From contig NZ_CP045096.1 of NCBI RefSeq assembly GCF_009184865.1, positions 5,828,001 to 5,892,000 of the forward strand: 64,000 nt of DNA, given 5' to 3'. This document shows, in pieces, positions 39,242 through 50,100 of this stretch; position 1 is the stretch's first letter, and the number at the start of each line of letters is the position of its first letter. The position numbers and the translations under genes were made by a program. The notes under the pieces are model-generated. The model saw only the letters and a program-made list of their open reading frames with translations, ran no database searches and was not told the origin of the DNA. The stretch comes from Streptomyces phaeolivaceus (GTDB taxonomy: Bacteria; Actinomycetota; Actinomycetes; Streptomycetales; Streptomycetaceae).

Positions 39242-42181
39242 GTGACCAGTGACTCAGGCACCGCCAAGTTCGCCGCGGGCATGCAGGTCCGCGCGCGGGA
39301 CGAGGACTGGCTGGTCGTCGAGGCGTCCGAGACGGCGCAGGACGGTACGCGACTGGATGTCCGCGGGATTTCTCCGCTCGTGCGCGACCAGCGGGCCGTC
39401 TTCTTCGCTCACCCGTCGCTGGACAAGGTCACGCCTCTGCGCCCCGAGGACACCGACCTCGTTGTCGACACCTCTCCGGAGTGCCGGCGCTCTCGTCTGT
39501 TCATCGACGCCCTGATCCGCAAAACCCCTCTGCCGCTGTCTGAACAGAGGCTCGCCACCGTCGGCACTCATCTCGTCGATGACCTCGCCTATCAGAGGGA
39601 GCCGGCCCGGGCAGCACTGCGCGGCCTGCAGCCGAGGTTGCTCATCGCCGACGCGGTCGGCCTGGGTAAGACGCTGGAAGTCGGCTTGCTGCTTTCGGAG
39701 CTCATCCGGCGGGGCCGGGGCGAACGCATCCTCGTGGTGACGCCCAAGGCCATCCTGGAACAGTTCCAGCACGAGCTGTGGACACGGTTCGCCATCCCTC
39801 TCGTACGTCTCGACTCAAGCGGAATCGAGCGCATCCGACGGAACATCCCGGCCGGCCGGAACCCCTTCTCGTACTACAAGCGCGCGATCATCTCTATCGA
39901 CACCCTGCGCTCCGACCGCTGGCGCAGCCACCTCATGCAGGTCAACTGGGATGCCGTCGTCATCGACGAGTCCCACAAACTGATCAACAAGGGCACGAAG
40001 AACAACCGGCTCGCAGGACTTCTCGCCCCTCGGACCGACGCTCTGATTCTGGCCAGTGCCACACCGCACAACGGTGAACGGGAGTCGTTCGGCGAGCTGC
40101 TGAGCCTGCTGGACCCGACAGCCATCCCCGACACCAGCGACTACGACGAGACTCAGCTCGATCACTTGTACGTCCGGCGGCACAAGATGTCCCCCGACGT
40201 GTCCGCGGAGATCGGCCACAAGTGGGCCACCCGCAAGAAGCCCGTGGCCTTCGACTGCCCCGCGAGCGCTGCCGAGCAAAGGATCTTCGAGGAGCTGTAC
40301 GACGTCTGGATCAGCCCTGGGGAGGGACGGTCGGCTCCGGTGAGCGGCAAGGGAGCCCGTCTGTTCCCGTACACGCTTCTGAAGGCGTTCCTCTCCTCGC
40401 ACGAGGCGTTGGCCGAGACAGTGGCCAACCGGATCAAGGCCATCGACAAGGACGCCGAGGAACACCCGGAGAGCAAGGAACGACGTGCCCCTGAGCGGGC
40501 GGCACTCGTACGGCTCGGCGAACTAGCTGCCGAGGCTACCGTCCAGGAGGCTGCCAAGTTCCGCCGCCTGGTCGACGAGCTGAAAGCCATCGGGGTCGGC
40601 CCGGGGGCCGACAAACGCGTCGTCATCTTCTCCGAGCGCCGGAAAACCTTGAAGATGCTCCACGAGGCCCTGCCCGGTGCGCTCGGTTTTGAGGTAAACA
40701 CGGACAACCGGTACGGCGCGATCCGGCAGCTTCACGGCGGTCTGCCTGATGACGAACAGCAGCGCATCGTCAAGGAGTTCAGCCTGGCCGACAGCGAGCT
40801 GCGGGTCCTGCTCACGGGTGACATCGCCTCCGAGGGTGTCAACCTGCACCGCCAGTGCCACCAGATGATTCACTACGACCTGCCCTGGTCGCTGATCACG
40901 ATCGAGCAGCGTAACGGTCGTATTGACCGCTACGGTCAGCAGACGCCCCCGGAGATCCGTGCCCTGCTGCTGGTCCGCCAGGACGAAGACCCGGATGTCC
41001 CTTCTGCTGACCGGCTGGTTTCCCGCCGTCTGCTGGAGCGCGAGGACGAGGTCCACCGCACTCTGGGCGAGGCCGCCTCCATCCTCGGCCTGCGTGATGA
41101 AGACGCGGAGGAGACCGCGATCAAGACCGGGCTCGCGGACGGGAAGGCGTTCGACGCGATCGTCCCAGCGCAGCCCGTCGACCCCTTCAACCTCTTCATG
41201 GCCCACCACACGGTCGACGGATCGGGGGAGCACTACCGCGTCCCCCAACTGTTCGCCTCGACGCGTGCCTTCGTGGAGGAGGCACTGGACGAGGTATACG
41301 ACAACAATCCCCAGGCGAAGATCGGCAAGCAGTGGGGCGAGGACCATCCCGAGATGCTCTCGTTCGCCCCCGATCGTGAGTTGCAGCGGAGGCTCCTCGC
41401 CCTCCCACAGACCTACCTGGACGAACGCGGGGTGCTCGATGAGTTGCGGGTCACGTTCGACCCGGCGTTCGCCCAGCAGCGTCTGGACCGTGCCCGGGAA
41501 CGGAGTGGTGAACGCCCCAAGGGCGCCATCAACAAGCAGACGCGGCATGAGACATCTGGGTGGCCTGATGTCAGCTACGTGACCGACCAGCATCCGCTGG
41601 TGGAGTGGCTCACGGACAAGGTCCTAGTCCGGCTCACCCGGAACACCGCACCGGTCATCACCGCCGATGTCGACGGGCCCAAATTCCTGACGCAGGGCAT
41701 GTACTCCAATGCCAAGGGCCACCCGACGGTCCTTGCCTGGTCGTGCGTGAGCGGGCTGGAGCACGGAGCCCCCATATTCGATGACGACCTGGTCAAGGTG
41801 CTGAACCGTGCCGGAGTGGAGCCGGGCATGCTCAACCGCCCCTTTACCGGGGACCTCGATGCTCTGCGTGCTTTGGTGCCGGACGCGGTCGAGGCCACCC
41901 GCCGGCACCTGGACAAGCTGCGCGCCATCCAGGAAGAACCCCTCATCGAGAGGCTGGTGGAGTACGAAAAGCGCCTGCAGGCCTGGCGCAAGGCGAGCGA
42001 AACGGCCTTTGAACAGCTCACCCTGGGCGTCCGGCGCGAGGACGCAGAACAGCGTGTGGAGAACACCGCCATAGAGGTGGAGCAACTGCTCATGGACCTG
42101 GCCACGCAGGGCGAGGCCATGGTCCGGGTGATCGGGGTCCTCGTCCCGTCCACCGGCATCGGCGAGAAGAAGGGCGCGTGA
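39242..42181 (+). CDS. SNF2/RapA-type helicase, DrmD-like
   Basis: This 979-residue superfamily 2 ATPase has Walker A DAVGLGKT (about residues 137-144), the DEAH-type box VVIDESHKL (about 240), and a C-terminal helicase domain with VVIFSERRKTLKML and ASEGVNLHRQC through QRNGRIDRYGQ. The layout matches RapA/DrmD-like DNA translocases. The final 300 residues, with a long helical stretch (RRHLDKLRAIQEEPLIERLV), are not assigned. The GTG at 39242 is preferred over that at 39221 because AAGGAGAG is 6 bases upstream. Its stop overlaps the methyltransferase start. In DISARM class 1, DrmD is paired with an adenine methyltransferase in the same way. Confidence 0.85.
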   Translation: MTSDSGTAKFAAGMQVRARDEDWLVVEASETAQDGTRLDVRGISPLVRDQRAVFFAHPSLDKVTPLRPEDTDLVVDTSPECRRSRLFIDALIRKTPLPLSEQRLATVGTHLVDDLAYQREPARAALRGLQPRLLIADAVGLGKTLEVGLLLSELIRRGRGERILVVTPKAILEQFQHELWTRFAIPLVRLDSSGIERIRRNIPAGRNPFSYYKRAIISIDTLRSDRWRSHLMQVNWDAVVIDESHKLINKGTKNNRLAGLLAPRTDALILASATPHNGERESFGELLSLLDPTAIPDTSDYDETQLDHLYVRRHKMSPDVSAEIGHKWATRKKPVAFDCPASAAEQRIFEELYDVWISPGEGRSAPVSGKGARLFPYTLLKAFLSSHEALAETVANRIKAIDKDAEEHPESKERRAPERAALVRLGELAAEATVQEAAKFRRLVDELKAIGVGPGADKRVVIFSERRKTLKMLHEALPGALGFEVNTDNRYGAIRQLHGGLPDDEQQRIVKEFSLADSELRVLLTGDIASEGVNLHRQCHQMIHYDLPWSLITIEQRNGRIDRYGQQTPPEIRALLLVRQDEDPDVPSADRLVSRRLLEREDEVHRTLGEAASILGLRDEDAEETAIKTGLADGKAFDAIVPAQPVDPFNLFMAHHTVDGSGEHYRVPQLFASTRAFVEEALDEVYDNNPQAKIGKQWGEDHPEMLSFAPDRELQRRLLALPQTYLDERGVLDELRVTFDPAFAQQRLDRARERSGERPKGAINKQTRHETSGWPDVSYVTDQHPLVEWLTDKVLVRLTRNTAPVITADVDGPKFLTQGMYSNAKGHPTVLAWSCVSGLEHGAPIFDDDLVKVLNRAGVEPGMLNRPFTGDLDALRALVPDAVEATRRHLDKLRAIQEEPLIERLVEYEKRLQAWRKASETAFEQLTLGVRREDAEQRVENTAIEVEQLLMDLATQGEAMVRVIGVLVPSTGIGEKKGA

Positions 42182-45100
42182 CTGTCGTGGCATTCGAAGC
42201 GATCGTCAACCGCAATGAGTACATCTCCGCCCACTACCTTGCCGAGGTCTTCTCCAAGGACCTCGTCGACCTGCGCAAGCGCTGGACGGCGGTTGACCGG
42301 TCAGGACAGCCCACCTCACGCGCGGGCATGAGGAATCTGGGCCGCGACTACTTCAAGGCCAAGGTTCGCATCACCGAGAAGGGCGACTTCGACGGTTCCG
42401 ACCTGCGCAGGCTCAACGACGCCCTGCTCGCTGCGCTCGCTTACACCCGCCCCGACGGTGAGCAGTCACAGCGCGACGACGACACCCATACCAGGATCCA
42501 GCGCGGCGTCTTCGAGGTCATGCACGCCGACAAGGTCCGCGAAGTGCCGGTTGCCCTCGCCGTGAAAGGGCCCAGTGGCGTTGAACTCGTTGCCCTGGAC
42601 GTCACCTGGAACACCAATGCCGACCTTGTCGTCTCCGATGTAGAGGACGACGGATCCGAACTCCTCACCCCTATCGCGCTGGACGGCAAACACCGGATCA
42701 CCAGCGCGGCGGACGCCGTCACCTTCCTCTTCGGCTGTGACGACGCCTACACGCCGCGGTTCGTACTGCTCCTCGCCGGCGGTGCCGTGCTGCTCGCCGA
42801 CCGCACCGCATGGCACGAGGGCCGGTTCCTCGGCGTCAGCATCGACGCCGCGCTCGACCGCAACCTGGCCGGCGATGGTGGCGAACTCGAAGCCGTGTCC
42901 GCCCTGTTCGGCGCCGAGTCCCTACTGACACAGGGCGGTGCTGCCGGGTATCTCGACGACCTGGTCGACAAGGGCCGCAAGCACGCGGTCGGCGTGTCCA
43001 AGGAACTGCGCGAGGGGCTGCGCGAGTCCGTCGAGCTGATCGCCAAGGAGATCCTAAATCGGATCCACGCCCACCCCGCCGATCCAGCCGAACTCGGCGA
43101 CAGCACCGAACTGGCCACCCGCCTCACTCGCGAGTCGCTACGCTACCTCTATCGGATCCTGTTCCTCCTGTACGCCGAAGCCCGTCCGGAACTTGGCATT
43201 TTGCCCACCAAGGACGAGGCATATCAGGAGGGCTACGGCCTCGCCCGGCTTGGTGAGTTGGTCTCCTACGACCTCCCCGAGGAATCCCAGGACGGGTTCC
43301 ACTTCTACGAGTCACTGGACCTGCTCTTCCGCCTCGTCGACCAAGGTCACCGCACTCTGGAGGACCGTGAGAGGGGCGACCGCGAAAAGCTCGATGCGGA
43401 CGGCATCCGCTTCGAGTCGCTGCGCAGCGACCTGTTCAAGGCCGACGCCACCCCGCTGATCGGCACGGTGCGCATCGACGGGGAAAAGATCGACACCCGG
43501 CTGCGCAACAAGGTGCTCTGGCAGGTGCTGAACCTGCTCATGCTCAGCCGCGGCAAGAACGGCAAGGGCTTCATCTCCTACGCCCAGCTCGGCATCAACC
43601 AGCTGGGCGCGGTATATGAGGGGCTCATGTCGTACACCGGTTTCTTCGCGGCCGAGGACCTATACGAGGTAGCCAAACCCGACGCGGACGCACTGGCCGG
43701 AACCTGGGTCGTCCCCCAGAGCGAAGCCGACAACTACGACGACGAGGTCTTTGTTAAACGCCGCAACCACATCACGGGCGCGTGGCGGCGCGTCGAGCAC
43801 AAGAAGGGCTCGTTCGTCTATCGCCTCTCGGGTCGCGAGCGCCAGCGCTCCGCCTCGTACTACACCCCCGAGGTGCTCACCCGCAGCACGGTCAAGCACG
43901 CCCTGGCCGAACTCCTCGACCAGGACGGTGAGACCACCGCAGCCAGGGACATCCTCGACCTGACCGTGTGCGAGCCGGCCCTCGGTTCGGGCGCCTTCCT
44001 CAACGAAGCCATCAACCAGCTCGCAGCCGAGTACCTCAAGCGCCGCATGGCCGAGCTGTCCGCCGAGCGCGGCCAGGAGGTGCAGCTGCCGCCGGACCAG
44101 TACGAGGCAGAGTTGCAGAAGGTCAAGGCCTATCTCGCCCTCCACAACTCCTACGGCGTGGACCTCAACCAGACCGCCGTCGAGCTGGCTGAGGTGTCGC
44201 TGTGGCTCAACGCCATGCACGAGGGCCTGAAGGCCCCGTGGTTCGGCCTGCACCTGCGACGTGGCAATTCCCTCATCGGCGCCCGGCGAGCGGTGTACGA
44301 GAAAGAGGCGCTGAAGCGCAAGGCATGGCTAACCAAGGTGCCAACCGACCGGCCTCTTTGGATGGACGCCGAAGACGGTGCCTTCTGTGCCGACAAGGAA
44401 ATCCACCACTTTCTGCTACCGGCAAAGGGCTGGGGCGCGGGCGCGGATGCCAAGCAGGCCAAGGAACTTGTACGGGAGGAGCGTGATCGACTCGCGGAGT
44501 GGCGCAAGAAGGCCGCGGCCACTCCGTCTGCGGCCCAGACAAAGCGGCTGCTGGCGCTCGCGACTCGCGTCGAGAGACTGTGGGAGCTGACCAAGCGGCG
44601 CCTCGTTGTATCGGAGGCTGAGGTCCGTCGGGATATCGACGTCTGGGAAGTCGATGAGAAGCGGCCTCTGCCAAGGTCCTCGGGCGCCGTCTCGCGTGAG
44701 CAGGTCGAGCATGCACTTCAGCAGCCGGACGCCCCGCGCGCACGCCTGAAGCTGGTGATGGACGCGTGGTGCGCGCTCTGGTTCTGGCCCCTGGGGCAGC
44801 CGAACACCCCGGAACCGCCTACATTCGACGAGTGGCTGGACTTCTGCGAGGCCGTACTCGGCGTGCCTCCGGCCCGGGTGAAGGCCGAGGACTTGAAGCG
44901 TGGTGCCAATAGGGCAGGCCTCGATGACCGTCTTGGGCTATTCGGCGACACCGGGGCCTTCGAGCAGCTCGCTATCGATGACGAACTGGACCGCACTATG
45001 AGCCGGTGCGCAGCCATGCCGGTGGTGACGCTGCGCTTCCCGTGGCTCAGCGAAGTGGACGCGATCGCTCGACGGGAAGGGTTCTTCCACTGGGAGCTGG

Positions 45101-47094
45101 AGTTCGCTCATGTCTTCGAGCGGGGCGGGTTTGACCTGCAGGTGGGGAATCCTCCGTGGGTCAACTTCGAATGGGATGATGACCTTGCATTGGCAGAGTT
45201 TGATGCATGGTTTGGGCTGACGGCATCGGCAACGGAGGAGGAGCGGCGCAGTAGGCGAGCTGCTGTCTTGTCGGATCTGAATCGACGGCAGGGGTACCTA
45301 GTCGACCTCGGATCTTGGACCGGCATCAACGCAAGCCTCGGCGCGGAGATCCTTCATCCGATCCTGTCAGGAATGCGAACGAACCTCTATATGAGTTTCA
45401 TCGAGCGAACCTGGATGGGCTTGAAGTCGTGCGGTATCTCTGCTCTCATTCATGAAGAGAATCACTTCTCTGCCCCATCGGGAGGGCGGTTCCGGAGTGC
45501 GACATACTCGCGCCTCCGCCGACACTTCCAGTTCGGCAACAACATTCTCCTGTTTGAAGATGTTGACAACAATAAGAACTTCGGGATTAGTGTTTACGGG
45601 GCGCCGAAGGAGATTGAATTCTCTCAAATCGCTCGCGTTGTCCATCCTTCCGTTGTGGATGGTTCCTTTGAGCATGACGGTCGTGGGGATTTGCCGGGGA
45701 TCCAGTTCCCGGAAGGTGGATGGGATCTGCGTCCGCACCTTGGGCGCATCACAACCGTGAATGAGGCTGTGCTGACGAGTTGGGCTGCCCTGGTGGACTC
45801 TCCGGGGACACCATCGGCAGAGGCTCGTTCTCTGAGGCCCATCACTGCTGCCGATAATGCCGCCCTTGTTACCCTCTCGGGATTCCCTGAGAGGCTGAGT
45901 GGGGCTCACTTCTGGTGGTCGTCGGCACTCAATGAGACGACTGCCAGAGAACAGGGAGTGATCGAAAGGCGTACCAGCATTCCTGAGCATTGGGATGAGG
46001 CGATCCTTCAAGGGCCGCACTTTTCGGTGGCGACGCCGTTCGCGAAACAGCCCAACCCTGGATGCCGTTCCAACAAGGACTATTCGAATTGGGATATCGA
46101 GGTCCTTCCTGAAGTTGTTGTACCGAGGGTCAACTATCGCCGGTCGTGCTCGGAACAGGAATTTTTGGATGCGCAGCGGAAATGGGGTGATAGGCGCGCT
46201 GTGGAATTCTTTCGGGTTGCTTGGCGGCGTATGATCACCTCCAACACTGAACGATCGCTTCAGGCGGCCTTGCTTCCGCCGGGGCCGACGCACGTCGACG
46301 CGGTGCACACTTTGGCGCTCGAAACGAATCAGGAAACGGCTACGGTTGCAGGACTGTGGGCCTCTCTGCCATTGGATTACCTGGTCAAGGTGTCCGGCGC
46401 TTCCAAGGTCAACATCGAGCTTGCCCGTAGTTTCCCTGCGCCCTTTGAGCATCCCCTCACCACCCCGCTCCTCCTTAGGACACTCTCTCTAAACTGCTTG
46501 ACCCGGGATTACGCACCTTTGTGGGAGGAGCTGTTCAAGCCCGCCTGGCTCTCGGACCGCTGGACAGACCCCGAGTCACCCCGCCCCAACCTCCAGGACG
46601 TCGAGCCGACCTGGTCCATGACGACGCCGCTGCGCGCGGAGTACGACCGCCGGATGGCACTCGTCGAGATCGACGCGATCGTCGCCGTGATGCTTGGCCT
46701 GTCTGCCGAGCAGCTCTGTGCCATGTACCGCTCTCAGTTCGCGGTGCTGCGCAAGTACGAGTGGGAGATGTTCTTCGCCGCGGACGGACACAAGATTGGT
46801 GCGGCGACCCACAACGTGGGTATCCGGCAGACCCCCGAGGAGACTGCCTTCGTCAAGGCGTGGGCGAAGGCCGCCCGAGCCGGTGATCCGACCCCCGAGA
46901 TGCCCGAGGGCTGGGTGAAGCCCGACCGCGAGGCTGAGATGACCCGGGCCCATGCGGACTTCACGGCCCGGCTGCTCGCTGGCGAGTACGGGGACTACGC
47001 CGCGTATGCCGCCGAGCAGGGGGATCACGGAAACCTCCTCGGCGGGGCCGATACCGAGCAGGCTCCTTCCCGCGTTCCGGTAGAAAGCAGGTAA
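42178..47094 (+). CDS. Large N6-adenine DNA methyltransferase, DrmMI/PglX-like
   Basis: This 1,638-residue protein is of the Eco57I-type methylase class. The N-terminal 550 residues are unassigned; residues 30-60 include an FSKDLVDLRKRW segment. SAM-binding motif I is EPALGSGAFL (about 599-608), followed by GVDLNQTAVELAEVSLWLN and LRRGNSLIG. The catalytic motif IV is NPPW (about 991-994). The part after this, up to about residue 1,440, should be the target recognition domain and is markedly less GC-rich. It should mark host DNA so that the helicase/nuclease partners ignore it. The GTG overlaps the SNF2 stop, and the next gene starts 9 bases after its end. Confidence 0.87.
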   Translation: MTVVAFEAIVNRNEYISAHYLAEVFSKDLVDLRKRWTAVDRSGQPTSRAGMRNLGRDYFKAKVRITEKGDFDGSDLRRLNDALLAALAYTRPDGEQSQRDDDTHTRIQRGVFEVMHADKVREVPVALAVKGPSGVELVALDVTWNTNADLVVSDVEDDGSELLTPIALDGKHRITSAADAVTFLFGCDDAYTPRFVLLLAGGAVLLADRTAWHEGRFLGVSIDAALDRNLAGDGGELEAVSALFGAESLLTQGGAAGYLDDLVDKGRKHAVGVSKELREGLRESVELIAKEILNRIHAHPADPAELGDSTELATRLTRESLRYLYRILFLLYAEARPELGILPTKDEAYQEGYGLARLGELVSYDLPEESQDGFHFYESLDLLFRLVDQGHRTLEDRERGDREKLDADGIRFESLRSDLFKADATPLIGTVRIDGEKIDTRLRNKVLWQVLNLLMLSRGKNGKGFISYAQLGINQLGAVYEGLMSYTGFFAAEDLYEVAKPDADALAGTWVVPQSEADNYDDEVFVKRRNHITGAWRRVEHKKGSFVYRLSGRERQRSASYYTPEVLTRSTVKHALAELLDQDGETTAARDILDLTVCEPALGSGAFLNEAINQLAAEYLKRRMAELSAERGQEVQLPPDQYEAELQKVKAYLALHNSYGVDLNQTAVELAEVSLWLNAMHEGLKAPWFGLHLRRGNSLIGARRAVYEKEALKRKAWLTKVPTDRPLWMDAEDGAFCADKEIHHFLLPAKGWGAGADAKQAKELVREERDRLAEWRKKAAATPSAAQTKRLLALATRVERLWELTKRRLVVSEAEVRRDIDVWEVDEKRPLPRSSGAVSREQVEHALQQPDAPRARLKLVMDAWCALWFWPLGQPNTPEPPTFDEWLDFCEAVLGVPPARVKAEDLKRGANRAGLDDRLGLFGDTGAFEQLAIDDELDRTMSRCAAMPVVTLRFPWLSEVDAIARREGFFHWELEFAHVFERGGFDLQVGNPPWVNFEWDDDLALAEFDAWFGLTASATEEERRSRRAAVLSDLNRRQGYLVDLGSWTGINASLGAEILHPILSGMRTNLYMSFIERTWMGLKSCGISALIHEENHFSAPSGGRFRSATYSRLRRHFQFGNNILLFEDVDNNKNFGISVYGAPKEIEFSQIARVVHPSVVDGSFEHDGRGDLPGIQFPEGGWDLRPHLGRITTVNEAVLTSWAALVDSPGTPSAEARSLRPITAADNAALVTLSGFPERLSGAHFWWSSALNETTAREQGVIERRTSIPEHWDEAILQGPHFSVATPFAKQPNPGCRSNKDYSNWDIEVLPEVVVPRVNYRRSCSEQEFLDAQRKWGDRRAVEFFRVAWRRMITSNTERSLQAALLPPGPTHVDAVHTLALETNQETATVAGLWASLPLDYLVKVSGASKVNIELARSFPAPFEHPLTTPLLLRTLSLNCLTRDYAPLWEELFKPAWLSDRWTDPESPRPNLQDVEPTWSMTTPLRAEYDRRMALVEIDAIVAVMLGLSAEQLCAMYRSQFAVLRKYEWEMFFAADGHKIGAATHNVGIRQTPEETAFVKAWAKAARAGDPTPEMPEGWVKPDREAEMTRAHADFTARLLAGEYGDYAAYAAEQGDHGNLLGGADTEQAPSRVPVESR

Positions 47095-47103
47095 GTCGTC
47101 GTC

Positions 47104-50100
47104 ATGCTGCCCTCTTTGGTTGCCGAGGACCTGCGTCGAGCCCTGGCCACCTACCTGACGACGAGCTTCGCGCTCGCCGACGATGACGTGCGCGAGGAAC
47201 TTGACGCATTCCTGGAGCGCCCGGAGAGCCGACTGTTCCGTGGGCCGTACCTACGTGTCCGGACGCCCTTCCGCGAAGCCAAGAAGGGATGGGAGGCGGC
47301 ACTCGACTGGCACCCAGACGAGCTCACGCCGTACACCCACCAGGCCGTAGCCTGGCAACGGCTGTCGTCGAAGGGAGGGCGGCAGCCGGAGCCCACCATC
47401 GTCACGACGGGTACCGGGTCGGGTAAGACCGAGTCGTTCCTGGTGCCGATCCTGGATCACTGCGCGAGGGCTCGGGCCGCAGGGCAGCGGGGTGTGAAGG
47501 CCCTGCTGCTGTACCCGATGAACGCCCTGGCCGACGACCAGGCGCGTCGCATTGATGACTTCCTCGCTACCGAGGAAGCGCTGAGGGATGTCACGGCCGG
47601 CATCTACATCGGCGGTGCATCCGGGCCCCGACTAGCCTCGGACGAGGATGAGAACGAGCCCGGCTCGTACGGCCGTGACACCGGATCGACGTCCCTCGCC
47701 GGCGACCCGACGGTCAAGAAGCTGATCACCGACCGGGAGGCGATCCGAGCCGACCCACCGGACATCCTGCTCACGAACTACAAGATGCTCGATCTGCTGC
47801 TGCAGCGGATTCCGGATGCTCCGCTGTGGCAGTCCGATTCTTTGGCGTACGTGGTCCTCGATGAGTTCCACACTTACGACGGCGCCCAGGGCACTGACGT
47901 GGCCATGCTGCTGCGCCGCCTCGGGGCGGCGACGGGGGCGGCACGTGAGGGGTGTCCGCTCGGTGACATCACGCCGGTGGCGACGTCGGCGACACTGGGT
48001 GGGAGCGTGCCCGAGGGGCCGGTCGTGGAGGGGCCCGAGCGGTCGGACCGTGAACTGCTGCTGGAGTTCGCGGAGAAGGTCTTCGGCACACCGTTCCCGG
48101 ATGTCGCGCTCGTCGGTGAGGACCGGCTGCTGCCCAAGGAAGTGGTGGATGAACCGGACTTCCTGCTTCCCAGCCCGGCTCCCGCTGCCTTGGCCGCGTT
48201 GCCTGATCCGCTGGACGATGAGTCAGCCCTTGTGGAGTTGGCGCGGCTCATGCTCGGCCAGCCGATCACCGATCCGTTGCAGGTCGGGGCCAAGCTGAAG
48301 CAGCACATCCTGGTCAAGGCGATCCTTGACGTCGCTGGCAGTACACCGGTGACCGTCCCGGAGATCGCTAGGGAGTTCGCGCAGCGCGGTGGCGGTCCGG
48401 CTTGGGACGAAGCGGCCCGAAGCGACCCGGGTGTGCTGGAACTCGCCTTTGCGCGGATCCTCGCGCTGATTTCGCATGCTCGCAGTCCGCATCCCGTCAC
48501 GGGAAAGCCCGTTCCGTTCCTGCGTGTTGAGGCGCAGCTGTGGGTGCGAGAGGTCCGGCGCGTCATTCGGGCGGCGACCGCCGAGCCGCACTTCCGCTGG
48601 TACGACGATGACGGTCCGACGGGTGACTCACGCCCGAACCCGGCCAACCTCGCCATCTACCAGCCGACGGAGGTCGACAGCGTCGGCGAGATCGGCGATC
48701 GGGAGGACGCGTCGCGTCGCCCCGTGGGGCCGCCGTACCGGCGTCACCTTCCGGCGGTCTACTGCCGTCACTGCGGGCGGTCGGGCTGGGCCGCGCTGTC
48801 CACTGAACTGGAGTGGCAGCAGCTGAAGACGAATACGCTGGAGATCTACAAGGCTGCCGCGCAGAAGAGGCGGCCCGTGCGTTGGATGCTGCGGGCCAGG
48901 CCGGACGAGTACCCGGTGCTGCACCTGCACGCGGAGAACGAACGGTTGTCGACCAACCCGGCGCAGGACACCGTCGCGGTCGTCACCCCGCAGGGGCCGC
49001 TGCCCGCCGACAACGATGACGAGTGCCCCTCATGCGGGCTGGGCGATGGCATGCGCTTCCTCGGCGCCGGCACGGCGACCCTCGCATCGGTGGCCACCAC
49101 GCAGATGTTCTCGGAGCGGGGACTGGCGAAGAGCGAGCGGAAGCTGTTGGTGTTCACCGACGCGGTGCAGGACGCGACCCATCGGGCTGCGTTTATCGCC
49201 AACCGCAGCTTCGGCTTCACGCTTCGAGGTCTCCTCGCCAAGCACCTCCCTCCTGGACAGCCGATCGCGGTGCACCATCTCGCGGCCGATGCCGCCGAGG
49301 CCGTTGTTATGGCCGCCGGTGGCGGAAAGCGCGAGGAACTCGCCTCGATCGTTCCCCCAGACCTGCGAGAGAACCCCGACATCCAGACCTTGTTGGATGA
49401 GTCGAACGGCTTCAGCGACGCCGGCGCGGAAATGCTCCACAGCCGCCTGGTGTTCCAGACCCTGCTGGAGTTCGGCCTGCGCTCGCGCCTGGGTCGCACG
49501 TTGGAGCTGACCCGTACGGCGGCTGTCGAGGTCGATCTCAAGGAACTGCCTCAGCTGTGTGCGGAGTTGAGGGATCGGCATCAGCGTCTCCCCGGGCAGA
49601 TCTCCTTGCCGACCGATGACATGGCGTACGAGGTCTTCCTGCGGGGCCTGGTCGAACGGCTGCGGTTGCGCGGAGCGTTGTTCCACCCGTGGCTGCTGGA
49701 GTACATCCGCCAGGCCGGCGCGCGGCGCTGGCCGATCTGGGGTGGCCGTCCCACTGGCATGCCGGCCTTCCCGCGCGGCCTCGCCGCGCCCGCGTTCCCG
49801 GTGTCCGGTGGCATCCGTACAACCGGCTTCGACTCTCTCACCCGGGACAACACCTGGTTCGCGGACTGGGGTCACCGCACACTGGGCTGCGATCGGCGCG
49901 AGGCGCGCGCGGTGACCGAGCTGGCCATGAAGCTGCTTGCTCAGCACGATCTATTGGCCACCTACCACGCCGAGGGCGGTGCGCTTGTTTACGGCCTCAA
50001 GCCTCGCAACGTCCTCGTCTACCGCATCGACGACGCTGCCTCACCTGACGAGAACGGTGTCAATGGGTGTGGCGTGCGCTGCAACACATGCACGTGGCGG

